A stretch of DNA of 64,000 nt from Mesorhizobium sp. YM1C-6-2 (GTDB lineage Bacteria > Pseudomonadota > Alphaproteobacteria > Rhizobiales > Rhizobiaceae): NCBI RefSeq assembly GCF_003666685.1, contig NZ_RCIZ01000003.1:434001-498000 (forward strand). The letters are read 5' to 3'. Shown in pieces: positions 16,390-25,539 of the stretch. The position numbers were made by a program, and so were the translations under genes. Position 1 is the first letter of the stretch; each line of letters starts with the position of its first letter. The notes beneath the pieces are model-generated. The model did no database searches and was not told the origin of the DNA. It worked only from the letters and a program-made list of their open reading frames with translations.

Positions 16390-17319
16390 TCAGGCGAAGG
16401 GCACCGCGCTCGTTCCCGGCGGCAGCTTGGCCTCGTCGTCGGGCTCGACATGGATGGTGATGCGAACGCTCGGGATCTCGGCCTTCAGCGCTTCCTCGAT
16501 GCGGTCGCAGATCACGTGGCTCTCGCGCACGCTCATGTCACCGTCGACGATCAGGTGGAACTCGATGAAGGTGGCGCGCCCGGCAATGCGCGTCTTCAGG
16601 TCGTGCACCTCGATGGCGCCCCTGGAGTGATTGGAGATGATGTCACGGATCTGGATGTGCTCTTCCGTGCTGACCGCCTTGTCCATCAGGCCGCTCAGCG
16701 ACTCGCCCATGATCTTCCAGCCCTGGATCAGGATATTGATCGCGACCAGCGCGGCGAGCAGCGGATCGAGGATCGTCCAGCCCGTGAGGACCGCCAGGAT
16801 CAGTCCGGCGATGACGCCGCCCGAGGTCATCACGTCCGTCATCAGATGGTGGCCATCGGCTTCGAGCGCCGGCGATTTCGCACTGCGTCCCTGGCGGATG
16901 AGGACGAAGGCCCAGATCGCATTCAGGACGGCCGCGAAGCCGTTCACGGCAAGGCCTTCCCAAGGCTGTTCGAGCGGGCTCGGATTGCTCAGCGTCCGAA
17001 ACACCTGCGACATGATCAGCAGGGCGGCGACGATGATCATCGCGCCTTCCAGCACGGCCGCGAAATATTCCGCCTTGTGGTGACCATGCTGGTGGTCGCG
17101 GTCGGCCGGCCTGTGGCTGACCCGGATCGCCCAAAGCGCTGCGATCGCCGTCACCACGTTGACGATCGATTCCAGCGCGTCGGAATAGAGTGCGACCGAG
17201 CCGGTGATCCACCAGGCGAACGTCTTCAGGCCCAGCACCACGAAGGCGACGACAATCGACCAGAAGGCCAGCCGGGCGACCTTCTGCTTGATCGCCGCCG
17301 AAGGAGATACTGCGTTCAA
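16390..17319 (-). CDS. Cation diffusion facilitator (CDF) transporter
   Basis: A 309-residue proton-coupled divalent-metal exporter. Six transmembrane helices are visible (about 15-210). The metal site acids are in helix II (SDALESIVN) and helix V (HHLMTDVMTSGG). A His-rich loop HQHGHHKAEYFAAVLEG precedes helix III. The cytoplasmic ferredoxin-like domain (about 215-300) ends in the typical SVRITIHVEP. The helix II and V motif composition (D/E-D-H-D type) is compatible with Zn, Fe or Mn; the specificity is not resolved. It starts two bases from the trpE(G) stop, so it may be read through from the trp promoter. Confidence 0.9.
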   Translation of the reverse strand: MNAVSPSAAIKQKVARLAFWSIVVAFVVLGLKTFAWWITGSVALYSDALESIVNVVTAIAALWAIRVSHRPADRDHQHGHHKAEYFAAVLEGAMIIVAALLIMSQVFRTLSNPSPLEQPWEGLAVNGFAAVLNAIWAFVLIRQGRSAKSPALEADGHHLMTDVMTSGGVIAGLILAVLTGWTILDPLLAALVAINILIQGWKIMGESLSGLMDKAVSTEEHIQIRDIISNHSRGAIEVHDLKTRIAGRATFIEFHLIVDGDMSVRESHVICDRIEEALKAEIPSVRITIHVEPDDEAKLPPGTSAVPFA

Positions 17320-17320
17320 T

Positions 17321-19510
17321 TCAGGCCGCCTTCACTTTTGCCTTGCGCGGCAGATGGGCGACGACGTTCTCGATCATGCGCATGCCGGCGTTCTGGCCGA
17401 GCGTCATGATCGATTCGGGATGGAACTGCACGGCGGCGACCGGCTCCTTGCGGTGCTCGAATGCCATGATGACCCCATCCTCGGTCTCGGCGGTGACGAG
17501 GAATTCGTCGGGCAGGCGCACCGGATCGGCGAAGATCGAGTGATAACGGCCGACGGTGACCTCCTTGGGCAGGCCGGCGAAGATCACGCCGGGCTTCGAG
17601 ACGCGGATGCGCGACGGCTTGCCGTGCATCGGGATATGCAACTGGCGCAGTTCGCCGCCATAGGCTTCGGCGAGCGCCTGCAGCCCGAGGCAGACGCCGA
17701 AGATAGGCAGGTCGCGCTGGCGGGACTTCCTGATGGTCGCGGCGCAGTCGAAGTCCTTCGGCATGCCGGGACCGGGCGACAGCACGACGAGATCGGGCTT
17801 CAACCGGTCGAACACCTCGTCGGCAACCGGCGAGCGCACTGTCGAGACGTTGGCGCCGGTCTGGCGGAAATAGTTCGCCAGAGTGTGGACGAAGCTGTCC
17901 TCGTGGTCGACGAGCAGGATGTTGACGCCGTCGCCGACCTTGGCGGCCGGCCGTTCGGCGGCTGCGGAATTGCCTGCCTTGGCGTCTCGGATGGCGGAGA
18001 TCATGGCCGATGCCTTCAGTTCGGTTTCTGCTTCTTCTTCCTCGGGCACGCTATCATAAAGAAGCGTCGCGCCTGCACGCACTTCGGCGATGCCGTCCTT
18101 GACGCGGATGGTTCTCAGCGTCAGGCCGGTGTTCAGGTCGCCGTTGAAATGGACCATGCCGATCGCGCCGCCATACCAGGCGCGCGGGCTTTTCTCGTTC
18201 TGCTCGATGAAACGCATCGCCCACAATTTCGGCGCGCCGGTGACGGTTACCGCCCAGGCATGGCTGAGGAACGCGTCGAAGGCATCCATACCTTCGCGCA
18301 GGCGTCCCTCGATATGGTCGACCGTGTGGATGAGGCGCGAATACATCTCGATCTGGCGCCGGCCTATGACGCGCACCGAGCCGGGCTCGCAGACCCTGGA
18401 CTTGTCGTTGCGGTCGACGTCCGAGCACATTGTGAGTTCGGACTCGTCCTTCTTGGAGTTCAGGAGCTTCAGGATCTGTTCCGAATCCGAGATCGCGTCG
18501 TCGCCGCGCTTGATGGTGCCTGAGATCGGGCAGGTCTCGATGCGTCTGCCATTGACGCGCACGAACATCTCGGGCGAGGCGCCGATCAGGTATTCGCCCT
18601 CGCCGAGATTGATGAAGAAGGAATAGGGCGACGGGTTGATCTGCTTCAGCCGGCGGCTGATCTCGGAGGGGGCCGTCTCGCAGCGTTCGTAGAACATCTG
18701 GCCTGGCACGACCTCGAACAGGTCGCCGCGGCGGAAGCTTTCCATCGCCTTGGTGACGAGTCTGGCATATTCGCCCGGCTCATGGTCGCCGCGCGGCGGA
18801 ATACGGTCGGACGGCCTGAACGGCTTCACCTCGCCGTCGCGCGGCAGGCCCTCGGTCGAGAAGCCGCTGCCGGAATAGTCGTAGCGGTCGTGCCAGGCCT
18901 TGGCCTGGTGGTGGTCGACGACGAGGATCTCGTCGGGGAGGTAGAGCACAAGATCGCGCTGGCTCTCGGCGCGCTTCAGCGAATAGTCGACCGGATCGAA
19001 CTGGAAGGCGAGGTCGTAGCCGAATGCGCCGTAAAGGCCGAGATTGGCATCCTGCTCGGTGCGGAAGAGCGCGGTGACGGCGCGCAGCACGGTGAAGACC
19101 GACGGGACGCGGCTGCGCTCCTCTTCGGTGAAGACGCGGCCGGGCTCGGCGACGGTCAGCGCCAGCCGCTGCTTCGAGGTCTGGGTAAGCGTCACCTCCT
19201 TCAGCGCCGAGATCGCCTTGCCGATGATCGGTAGCAATATCTCGCCGCGACGGTTCAGGGCCTCGATGCGCATGGCGCGTCCGCGCGCCGAAATGACGAC
19301 CGGCGGATCGATGATCGCAGTGTCCCAGCGGGTGTAGCGGCCGGGATATTCGTAGTTCGAGGAAAAGACAGCGCCGCGGCGACTGTTGAGGCCGTCGAGA
19401 TAGGCTTCGATGGCGCCGGCATAAGGCGTATCGTGGCGTTCCCTGGTGATCGCCACGCCGCCGGCGGTGACAAATCTTTCCGCCCCGTTTTCAAGCACTT
19501 CCAAGGTCAT
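17321..19510 (-). CDS. trpE(G): Fused anthranilate synthase TrpE(G)
   Basis: A 729-residue fusion of both anthranilate synthase subunits, converting chorismate and glutamine to anthranilate in tryptophan synthesis. Residues about 1-510 are the TrpE chorismate-binding part ([50 protein letters not shown]). Residues about 530-729 are the glutamine amidotransferase ([16 protein letters not shown], nucleophile Cys in [10 protein letters not shown], His/Glu in FHPESI). The length equals that of the Sinorhizobium TrpE(G). ATG 19510 has a good Shine-Dalgarno (GGAGACGGGGA). The open frame runs on for 2.8 kb upstream, but that stretch is antisense to the APC permease and not coding. A leader-peptide attenuator lies immediately upstream. 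Confidence 0.96.
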   Translation of the reverse strand: MTLEVLENGAERFVTAGGVAITRERHDTPYAGAIEAYLDGLNSRRGAVFSSNYEYPGRYTRWDTAIIDPPVVISARGRAMRIEALNRRGEILLPIIGKAISALKEVTLTQTSKQRLALTVAEPGRVFTEEERSRVPSVFTVLRAVTALFRTEQDANLGLYGAFGYDLAFQFDPVDYSLKRAESQRDLVLYLPDEILVVDHHQAKAWHDRYDYSGSGFSTEGLPRDGEVKPFRPSDRIPPRGDHEPGEYARLVTKAMESFRRGDLFEVVPGQMFYERCETAPSEISRRLKQINPSPYSFFINLGEGEYLIGASPEMFVRVNGRRIETCPISGTIKRGDDAISDSEQILKLLNSKKDESELTMCSDVDRNDKSRVCEPGSVRVIGRRQIEMYSRLIHTVDHIEGRLREGMDAFDAFLSHAWAVTVTGAPKLWAMRFIEQNEKSPRAWYGGAIGMVHFNGDLNTGLTLRTIRVKDGIAEVRAGATLLYDSVPEEEEAETELKASAMISAIRDAKAGNSAAAERPAAKVGDGVNILLVDHEDSFVHTLANYFRQTGANVSTVRSPVADEVFDRLKPDLVVLSPGPGMPKDFDCAATIRKSRQRDLPIFGVCLGLQALAEAYGGELRQLHIPMHGKPSRIRVSKPGVIFAGLPKEVTVGRYHSIFADPVRLPDEFLVTAETEDGVIMAFEHRKEPVAAVQFHPESIMTLGQNAGMRMIENVVAHLPRKAKVKAA

Positions 19511-19550
19511 TCCCCGTCTCCGTTTTCCCTGCCGGACCCGGAAAGCACCT

Positions 19551-19587
19551 GAAAAACAAATGGCCGCCCGGGTTTTCCCTGCGGCCA
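19551..19587 (-). terminator. trp attenuator terminator
   Basis: On the minus strand the stem TGGCCGC / GCGGCCA, with inner GGG / CCC pairs around AAAA, is followed by TTTGTTTTT: a classic intrinsic terminator between trpL and trpE(G). The 5' arm (GGCCGC) can alternatively pair with GCGGCC at 19615-19620 just after the leader stop, the expected antiterminator switch. Confidence 0.88.
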
Positions 19588-19622
19588 CCATTTTCTCGCG
19601 CGCACGCGCCGTCAGGCCGCTG

Positions 19623-19667
19623 TCAGCAGGCCCACCACCAGAGCATCGCGTTCGAAAGCTTCGACAT
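19623..19667 (-). CDS. trpL: trp leader peptide TrpL (14 aa)
   Basis: The frame encodes [14 protein letters not shown], with three consecutive Trp codons, 113 bases upstream of trpE(G). Sinorhizobium has a 14-residue leader also carrying WWW before trpE(G); there the leader is leaderless, regulates by attenuation, and the released peptide and RNA act in trans. Here the ribosome stalled on the Trp codons would free GCGGCC (19615-19620) to pair with the terminator arm. This gene is too short for automatic callers. Position, length, Trp triplet and downstream terminator all agree. Confidence 0.92.
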   Translation of the reverse strand: MSKLSNAMLWWWAC

Positions 19668-19673
19668 GAATTT

Positions 19674-19702
19674 CCCATAGCGGCGAACCGCGGGCCACGC
19701 AA
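19674..19702 (-). promoter_or_regulatory. trpL promoter
   Basis: On the minus strand, -35 TTGCGT (19697-19702) and -10 TATGGG (19674-19679) are separated by exactly 17 bases. The -10 box ends seven bases before the trpL ATG, so the predicted +1 falls on or beside the A of the start codon, giving a leaderless transcript as known for Sinorhizobium trpL. Confidence 0.6.
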
Positions 19703-19912
19703 CCGGATTCGCGCTGTCGGCAGAGGACGGTTGACGACCGGGTGCGGCCTCTTGACGCGGACGCTGGCTGTGTCAATCTTCACTGGGAAGAAAAAAAGAA
19801 AACTGACCGGAAAACAGCAGCCGCCGTACAGGTGCGTGAACGGGACAGTCCCGCCCCTGGCGAAGAACAAACAACCGGCGCCGCGAACGCGCCTTGGAGA
19901 GGGGACTTCAGC

Positions 19913-21628
19913 ATGACTTCCGTAACGACGGATGCCGTTGCGCCGCACAGCGGCCAACTGCACAGGACCATCAACTGGCAGGGCGCCTTCTGGGTCGCCA
20001 GCGGCGTGCCGGCGCTGGTGCTTTTCTCGATTGGCGGCATCGCCGGAACGACCGGCAACCTGGCCTTCGCCATCTGGACCGCCTCGGTGATCCTCGGCCT
20101 CATCCAGTCCTTCACCTATGCCGAGATCGCCGGCCTGTTCCCGTCCAAATCCGGCGGCGCGTCGGTCTATGGCGCGACGGCCTGGCTGCGCTATTCGAAA
20201 TTCATCGCGCCGCTGTCGGTGTGGTGCAACTGGCTCGCCTGGACACCGGTTCTGTCGCTCGGCTGCTCGATCGCGGCGGCTTACATCCTCAGCGCGCTGG
20301 CGCCGATCCCGGGCTTCAGCGAGGCCTCGCCCGAAGTGGCGGCCTGGCTCGCCGATCCGGCCAATGCCGGCAAGGCTGCCGCCGACGCGATCGCCGCGCT
20401 GACCGCGGCAGGCACGCCGGCGATCCGCGACTGGACGCTCTACAGCGGCACGCTCGGCCCGGTCAGCTTCTCGCTGAACGCGATCTTCTGGATCGGCGTC
20501 ATCCTGATGCTGATCGTCTTCTCGATCCAGCATCGGGGCATTCTCGGCACGGCCAACGTGCAGAAGATCGTCGGCCTCATCGTCATCATCCCGATGCTGA
20601 TCGTCGGCATCGTTCCGATCCTGACCGGCCAGATCAACTGGGACAATTATTCGCCCTTCGTGCCGCTCGCGACCGCCTATGCGCCGGAGCCCGGCGAATG
20701 GAACATCGCCGGCTGGACGCTGGTGTTCGGCGGCATGTTCATCGCGGCATGGTCGGCCTATGCCTTCGAGACCTCGATATGCTTCACCAGCGAGTTCAAG
20801 AACCCGCAGCGCGACACGGTGCGGGCGATCCTCTATTCCGGCCTGCTCTGCCTGGTGCTCTACAGCCTGGTGCCCTTCACCTTCCAGGGCGTGCTCGGCC
20901 TGGAAGGCATGCTGGCGACGCCGATCGTCGACGGCTCGGGCGTCGGCCACGCGATGGCCGAGATGGTCGGCGGTGCAGGCATCATCACCTCGATCATGAT
21001 CATGCTGATGATCCTGGCGCTGATGCTGGCGATCATGACGGCGATGGCCGGCTCCTCGCGCACGCTCTACCAGGGCTCGGTCGACGGCTGGCTGCCGAAG
21101 TACCTCAGCCACGTCAACCCGCATGGCGCGCCGACGGCGGCGATGTGGACCGACCTCGTCTTCAACCTCTTCCTGCTGGCGATCGCGGCGGCGGATGCGA
21201 CGAGCTACTTCTTCATCCTCGCCGTGTCGAACTGCGGCTACATCATCTTCAACTTCCTCAACCTCAATGCCGGCTGGATCCACCGCATCGACAACGGCCA
21301 CATCCCGCGGCCGTGGCGGGCGCCGACGATCTTCATCGCGGCGGGCTGCGTGCTCTCCTTCGTCAACGCCATGTTCATGGGCGCCGGCGCCAAGGTGTGG
21401 AACCCGTGGGCGCTGTGGGCGGGCGTCATCGCTGCCGCGCTCATCATCCCGGTGTTCTGCTTCCGCCACTATGTGCAGGACGGCGGCAAGTTTCCGCCGC
21501 ACATGCTCGCCGACCTCGGTCTCAAGGATTCCGACCTCGCCGTGCGCAAGGCGGGCATGCTGCCTTACCTGGCGCTGGCGGGCGGCGTGGCCGTCGTGCT
21601 GCTGGCGAACTGGATTTTTGTCATCTGA
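19913..21628 (+). CDS. APC-superfamily amino-acid permease
   Basis: A 571-residue polytopic membrane protein with about 12-14 hydrophobic segments. The first helix reads [20 protein letters not shown], with the glycine-rich unwound substrate region of APC transporters. [20 protein letters not shown] is the conserved consensus of helix II and the following loop, and [18 protein letters not shown] the motif in the middle of the protein. The SWYAF/ETS region suggests amino acid or amine uptake by cation symport; the substrate cannot be fixed. ATG 19913 (MTSVTTDAV) follows GGAGAGGGGA. It is divergent from trpL/trpE(G), but nothing links it to Trp specifically. Confidence 0.88.
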   Translation: MTSVTTDAVAPHSGQLHRTINWQGAFWVASGVPALVLFSIGGIAGTTGNLAFAIWTASVILGLIQSFTYAEIAGLFPSKSGGASVYGATAWLRYSKFIAPLSVWCNWLAWTPVLSLGCSIAAAYILSALAPIPGFSEASPEVAAWLADPANAGKAAADAIAALTAAGTPAIRDWTLYSGTLGPVSFSLNAIFWIGVILMLIVFSIQHRGILGTANVQKIVGLIVIIPMLIVGIVPILTGQINWDNYSPFVPLATAYAPEPGEWNIAGWTLVFGGMFIAAWSAYAFETSICFTSEFKNPQRDTVRAILYSGLLCLVLYSLVPFTFQGVLGLEGMLATPIVDGSGVGHAMAEMVGGAGIITSIMIMLMILALMLAIMTAMAGSSRTLYQGSVDGWLPKYLSHVNPHGAPTAAMWTDLVFNLFLLAIAAADATSYFFILAVSNCGYIIFNFLNLNAGWIHRIDNGHIPRPWRAPTIFIAAGCVLSFVNAMFMGAGAKVWNPWALWAGVIAAALIIPVFCFRHYVQDGGKFPPHMLADLGLKDSDLAVRKAGMLPYLALAGGVAVVLLANWIFVI

Positions 21629-21652
21629 GGGCAAGATCCTGACGACAGCGCG

Positions 21653-21690
21653 AGAGCCCGGACCAGCAACTCCGGGCTCTTTCAGTTTCA
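21653..21690 (+). terminator. Terminator between the APC permease and convergent deacylase gene
   Basis: A perfect 10-bp stem AGAGCCCGGA / TCCGGGCTCT with an 8-base loop is followed by TTCAGTTTCAG. It lies 24 bases after the permease stop, before the stop of the convergent gene. Confidence 0.65.
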
Positions 21691-22746
21691 GTCCTCCAGC
21701 GCGCCCTGCCTGGCCTTGACGCTGCGGACCTCGCCAACCAGCTTGATGATGTCGTCGCCGGCGCGGCCGGAACGGTGGGCGCTGCGGGTGAGGATATAGC
21801 CTGCCTGCGGCGCATGGAGGTCGATGGCGCCGTCCTCGTCGCCGGGCGTGTGCACGATGGTGGCGAGCTTCGCGCCTTTCCTGACGCGGTCGCCCGGCGC
21901 GACGTGGAACAGGATGGCGCCGCCGCGCGGCATGGAGATCAGCTCGACATTGCCGATCGGGGCGGCGATGCCGGCGAACTTCTTCGGCTTCGCCGCCTTC
22001 CCGTCGGCGATGACGCCGCGGACGGAAAGCAGCCGGTAGATGCCCTCGGCGTCTGATTTCGCCAGGGACGTCTCGACGTCGCGCAGGCCGCGATATTCGA
22101 CTGTGGTGACGACGCGGCGGTCGAGCCCTGCCTTCTCGGGCGGCACCTGCAGCCAGGGGTGGATCGCCGCCTCCTCGAAGGCGGCGCCGGATTCGCCCTC
22201 CCAGAGGATCACCGCCTCGACGCCGAGTGCTGCCGCGCAGTCCTGCATGGCGGGCCAAAGCTGGGTGGGCACGTAGAGGTAGGACACGCTCTCGAAGTCG
22301 CAATGCAGGTCGAGCACTATGTCGTGGCCGATGGAAAGCCCGACCAGCAGACGCTTCAGGCGCACATCGACGGTGGACGCGGGCGTGACAGGGGGAAGGG
22401 CGCTCCTGTCGGGCCGGTCCAGCAGCGGAAAGTCGCGGTTGAAATTGGTGCGGGTGCCGAGATGGAAGCGGCCCTGCACCTCGCCGAAATGATATTGCGC
22501 GCGGCCGACCGGGTTGGCAGCGGGCACGATGGTGATGTCGCCGAGGATGCGGCCCTCGGCTTCGGCGGCGCGCAGCTTAGGCATCAGGGCATGGATGGCG
22601 ACGACGCCGGGCAGCTCGCCGGCATGAAGCGCGGCCTGGATGTAGGCAGTCGGCGCCGTCTTCGACGACCCCTTGAACCGGTAGACGGCGAGTTCATAGG
22701 ACACGCCCTCGGTGTCGCCCGCCAGCTTCTCGATCGTCGTCTTCAT
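21688..22746 (-). CDS. M14-family succinylglutamate desuccinylase/aspartoacylase-like protein
   Basis: A 352-residue zinc-dependent hydrolase of the AstE/AspA group, which deacylates N-acyl amino acids. The zinc ligands are H and E in [10 protein letters not shown] (near residue 41) and the second His in [11 protein letters not shown] (near 148); [11 protein letters not shown] and NFNRDFP are family segments. A C-terminal biotinyl-lipoyl-like beta domain follows (about 255-340, [20 protein letters not shown]). Substrate specificity is unknown; pairing with a divergent or nearby amino-acid permease is consistent with scavenging acylated amino acids. It converges with the APC permease. Confidence 0.82.
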   Translation of the reverse strand: MKTTIEKLAGDTEGVSYELAVYRFKGSSKTAPTAYIQAALHAGELPGVVAIHALMPKLRAAEAEGRILGDITIVPAANPVGRAQYHFGEVQGRFHLGTRTNFNRDFPLLDRPDRSALPPVTPASTVDVRLKRLLVGLSIGHDIVLDLHCDFESVSYLYVPTQLWPAMQDCAAALGVEAVILWEGESGAAFEEAAIHPWLQVPPEKAGLDRRVVTTVEYRGLRDVETSLAKSDAEGIYRLLSVRGVIADGKAAKPKKFAGIAAPIGNVELISMPRGGAILFHVAPGDRVRKGAKLATIVHTPGDEDGAIDLHAPQAGYILTRSAHRSGRAGDDIIKLVGEVRSVKARQGALED

Positions 22747-23304
22747 GGAGGCCTCCTGTCCGGTCGTGGACCATGCCTGTTGCGGGGAACGGGTGCAACG
22801 GGGCGAGGAAAGAACCTCGCGTGCTTCATCATCGCCACGCCCTGCTTTCGCAGTCTGGCCTTTTCAAAGAACGCTCCCTGCCACGGAGGGAGAAGTCGGG
22901 AAGCGGGGCACGGGGCCTGGCCTCTCAATAGTATTACGTGGCCGGTTTCCCGCACCCCGCCGGCGTTCTTGCCCTACCTGGAGGGGACGCAGAATCGTTT
23001 CACCGCGCGACCTCGGTCAGGGCCCGGTCCTCGGGGCTCATCACCCAGCCGCGCCACCTCCGCGCGACCGAACCGGTACCGCCGCCCTCCCCTGATCCCT
23101 GGTCCGGACCAGGGTTCCCGCGAGGGCGATGCGAGGAGTATCGCTCAGGCGGGAGCGACGTGGATAAACAGCCGCTGAATTTTCTTGTGATCGTGGGAAA
23201 TCAATGGGTTGGCGGAGAAAACCATCCACGCAGAAGCGGCCAGCTTGACGACCCATAGCCCGCTGGTTATATATAAATCATAACTGCAGAGTTATCGATC
23301 CCGA
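22747..23304. other. 558-bp intergenic region with a perfect 18-bp palindrome
   Basis: No frame here shows a credible start, length or protein pattern; longer open frames look like noncoding GC-rich sequence. A perfect 18-bp palindrome, CCCTGGTCCGGACCAGGG, lies at 23097-23114. The right end turns AT-rich (GGTTATATATAAATCATAACT) and is probably the promoter of the ArsR gene at 23305. Confidence 0.5.
23280..23295 (+). promoter_or_regulatory. Candidate ArsR operator
   Basis: ATAACT-GCAG-AGTTAT is an inverted repeat with perfect 6-base arms, 9 bases upstream of the ArsR start, next to a TATATATAAA -10-like stretch. ArsR/SdpR-type repressors usually bind such a site in their own promoter. Function is inferred from position. 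Confidence 0.5.
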
Positions 23305-23628
23305 ATGACCGACGCCCACGACATGCTTTTCAGGACGCTCGCCGACCCGACGCGGCGGGCGATCTTCGAGCGGCTCTGCCGCGAGGGAGAGCAGACGGTC
23401 GGGGCGCTGACGGCAACGGCGGGGGTGTCGCAGCCGGCGGTATCAAAGCATCTCGGCGTGCTGAAGCAGGCCGGGTTGGTGCGTGACCGCCATGCCGGCC
23501 GCCAGACGCATTACAGCGCGCAGCCGGGCTCGCTCGCTCCGCTCATCGACTGGACGAAGGAGATGGGCGGGTTCTGGGAGAAGAAGTTCGACGGCCTCGA
23601 AGACCTGCTGCAAAGGATGGACCAATGA
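23305..23628 (+). CDS. ArsR-family repressor (SdpR-like, partner of SRPBCC protein)
   Basis: A 107-residue winged-helix regulator: MLFRTLADPTRRAIFERLC opening, HTH around residues 33-58 (VGALTATAGVSQPAVSKHLG), wing VRDRHAGRQTHYSAQPG, and a C-terminal WEKKFDGLEDLL segment typical of the subgroup found with AHSA1/SRPBCC genes. No metal-binding Cys pairs. Its stop overlaps the start of the SRPBCC gene (ATGA), so the two are translationally coupled. An inverted repeat at 23280-23295 is a likely autoregulatory site. Confidence 0.9.
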   Translation: MTDAHDMLFRTLADPTRRAIFERLCREGEQTVGALTATAGVSQPAVSKHLGVLKQAGLVRDRHAGRQTHYSAQPGSLAPLIDWTKEMGGFWEKKFDGLEDLLQRMDQ

Positions 23629-24056
23629 ACGACAGGGCGACCGAAACGCGATCCGTCGCGGTCGAGCGGGAAATCCCGCATCCGCCGGAAAAGATGTGGC
23701 GCGCGCTCACCCAGCCGCATCTGATCGAGGAGTGGCTGATGAAGAACGATTTCAGGCCGGAGGTCGGCCATCGCTTCAACCTGACAGGCGAATGGGGCGG
23801 CGTGCTGGACTGCGAGGTGCTTGCCGTCGAGCCGAACAGGACGCTCACCTACAAATGGGATTTTTCGCATGAGGACGCGGCCTACGACCTCAGGAGCGTG
23901 GTGACCTTCACGCTGGTACCGACCGGGACAGGAACGCTCCTGCGCGTCGAGCAGTCGGGCTTCCGGCCGGACCAGAAGCAGGCTTTCGGCGGGGCGAAGG
24001 CGGGGTGGCGGGAATTCCTCGCGAAACTGGAAGAGGTGCTGGGGCGGACGGACTGA
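23625..24056 (+). CDS. SRPBCC/AHSA1-domain protein
   Basis: A 143-residue START-like lipid/ligand-binding fold protein. Family features are VEREIPHPPEKMWRALTQPHLIEEWLM at the start, GGVLDCEVLAVEPNRTLTYKW in the middle and GWREFLAKLEEVL at the C-terminal helix. Such proteins are routinely encoded next to SdpR-type ArsR repressors, and the pair probably senses or binds a hydrophobic ligand. The ATG overlaps the upstream stop by four bases. Confidence 0.88.
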   Translation: MNDRATETRSVAVEREIPHPPEKMWRALTQPHLIEEWLMKNDFRPEVGHRFNLTGEWGGVLDCEVLAVEPNRTLTYKWDFSHEDAAYDLRSVVTFTLVPTGTGTLLRVEQSGFRPDQKQAFGGAKAGWREFLAKLEEVLGRTD

Positions 24057-24147
24057 CGTTTCGCCGGCCGACGCCTGGAAATCACCTTGCCGGAGCGCGG
24101 GCCGCACACCGGCAGGCCATCCACATTCAAGCCAAGAGGCATCCCCC

Positions 24148-24513
24148 GTGAACATTCTCCTTTGGGTCCTGCAAATCCTTCTCGCCCTGCACACCGCCGT
24201 CGGCGCCGGCTGGAAGTTCTTCAATTCCGAGCAGGCGGTGCCGTCGCTCAGCGCCATCCCGCATGGGGCCTGGCTGGCGATCAGCGTCTTCGAACTCGCC
24301 TGCGTCGCCGGCCTGCTGATCCCGGCGGTCTACAGGCCGCTCGGCATCCTGGCCCCGCTGGCGGCGGTCGGCATCGCTGCGATCATGCTTCTCTACTGCG
24401 TGCTGCATCTCGCCTCGGGCGATCCGAACCACGGCCAGTTGATCTACTGGCTTGTCGTGGCGGCCATATGCGCGTTCATTGCGTATGGCAGGTTCGTGCT
24501 GAAGCCTCTTTAG
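24148..24513 (+). CDS. DoxX-like four-helix membrane protein
   Basis: A 121-residue protein with four hydrophobic helices (about 5-20, 42-60, 66-88 and 96-115) and the DoxX-like opening LLWVLQILLALHTAVGAGWKFF. Members are inner-membrane proteins of uncertain function, in some cases tied to redox stress. It follows the ArsR/SRPBCC pair by 91 bases on the same strand and probably belongs to the same unit. A large palindrome begins at its stop codon. Confidence 0.75.
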   Translation: MNILLWVLQILLALHTAVGAGWKFFNSEQAVPSLSAIPHGAWLAISVFELACVAGLLIPAVYRPLGILAPLAAVGIAAIMLLYCVLHLASGDPNHGQLIYWLVVAAICAFIAYGRFVLKPL

Positions 24514-24546
24514 AGATTCAGGTGAGGCCGGCCTGACCTGAATCTC
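24513..24546 (+). terminator. 34-bp near-perfect palindrome after the DoxX gene
   Basis: The 11-bp arms GAGATTCAGGT (24513-24523) and ACCTGAATCTC (24536-24546) are perfectly complementary. The 12-base centre contains AGGCCGGCCT, itself a perfect palindrome, so only one G/G pair interrupts the whole. It starts at the last base of the stop codon. It lacks a T-tract. It could be a terminator hairpin or a protein-binding site, and its arms contain GANTC sequences. Confidence 0.55.
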
Positions 24547-24585
24547 AACGACCTCGATAGTTTCATCGCTTTGGAGATGCCCAGC

Positions 24586-25047
24586 ATGGCCGGCAAGACA
24601 GATACCAAGACATCCGACGCGACCAAGGGCAAAGCTCCTGGCGCGAAGCCGGTCTTGCTGTCGGGCGGCAATCCGCAGATAGCGAAAGGCTATGGCGACG
24701 AACCGGTACAGGCCTATATCGCGGCGATGCCGGGCTGGAAGAGCGAGGTCGGCAGCCAACTCGACGCGATCATTTCGCGGAGCGTGCCCGGCGTGAGGAA
24801 AGCGGTGAAGTGGAACTCGCCGCTCTATGGCATGGAGGAGCAGCACTGGTTCCTCGGCGTCCATGTCTTTGCGAAATACATCAAGGTGGCGTTCTTCCGC
24901 GGCGCGCAGCTCAAACCGCTTCCGCCGGTCGCGTCGAAGCAGAAGGACGTGCGCTATTTCCACATCCACGAGGACGACGAGCTTGACGAGAAGCAGTTCG
25001 CCGACTGGGTCAAGCAGGCGAGCAAGCTGCCGGGCGAGAAGATGTGA
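24586..25047 (+). CDS. DUF1801-domain protein
   Basis: A 153-residue protein. Residues about 40-150 match the DUF1801 pattern (VQAYIAAMPGWKSEVGSQLDAII, VKWNSPLYGMEEQHWFL, FFRGAQL). The first 38 residues are Lys/Thr/Ala-rich and probably flexible. DUF1801 proteins are small, soluble, and of unknown biochemical role. ATG 24586 is chosen because GGAG lies nine bases upstream; TTG 24571 and ATG 24577 are alternatives. A second DUF1801 gene lies 0.5 kb downstream. Confidence 0.8.
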   Translation: MAGKTDTKTSDATKGKAPGAKPVLLSGGNPQIAKGYGDEPVQAYIAAMPGWKSEVGSQLDAIISRSVPGVRKAVKWNSPLYGMEEQHWFLGVHVFAKYIKVAFFRGAQLKPLPPVASKQKDVRYFHIHEDDELDEKQFADWVKQASKLPGEKM

Positions 25048-25118
25048 GAAAGGCCACGTCAGGGAACGCGGACGCGCCGGATCGGTTAGTGGCGGGGGCT
25101 TCTGAACGGGAGGTTCAT

Positions 25119-25505
25119 ATGGCCCAGGAACAGGTCAATGTCCGCTACATGGTCAGCGACGTGCAGGCGTCGGTGGACTGGTATGTGGCGCATCTCGGAT
25201 TCGAGCAGATATCCAACGCCGCACCCGCCTTCGCCGATATGAAGCGCGGGGCGCTCCGGCTGCTGCTGAGCGGAGAGAAAAGTTCCGCCGGGCGGCCGAT
25301 GCCGGACGGGCGACGTCCGGAGCCGGGCGGCTGGAACCGTTTCGAACTGGTGGTGGCCGATCTCGCGGCCGAGGTCGACAGGCTGCGGTCGCGCGGGCTG
25401 ACGTTCCGGAACGATATTGTCACAGGTCCCGGCGGATCGCAGATATTGCTGGAAGACCCGTCCGGCAATGTGATCGAACTGTTTCAGCCTGCCGGAAGTC
25501 GGTGA
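25119..25505 (+). CDS. VOC-family (glyoxalase/bleomycin-resistance) protein
   Basis: A 128-residue vicinal-oxygen-chelate protein with two beta-alpha-beta-beta-beta modules: MVSDVQASVDWYVAHLGFEQ at the start and LVVADLAAEVDRLRSRGLTF ... QILLEDPSGNVIELFQPAG at the end. The C-terminal Glu in NVIELF is the usual metal ligand. Function could be glyoxalase, dioxygenase or drug binding. ATG 25119 follows GGGAGGTTCAT. It lies between two DUF1801 genes, all on the same strand. Confidence 0.85.
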   Translation: MAQEQVNVRYMVSDVQASVDWYVAHLGFEQISNAAPAFADMKRGALRLLLSGEKSSAGRPMPDGRRPEPGGWNRFELVVADLAAEVDRLRSRGLTFRNDIVTGPGGSQILLEDPSGNVIELFQPAGSR

Positions 25506-25539
25506 GGGATTGCTCGAGTAAGGCGGCGAGAGGAGACGC

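Noticed and set aside
17321-22303. A 1660-codon open frame on the minus strand
   Set aside because: Only the first-read part from 19510 downwards is trpE(G). The rest is antisense to the APC permease, is dominated by Arg/His/Asp repeats, and runs through the trpL attenuator.
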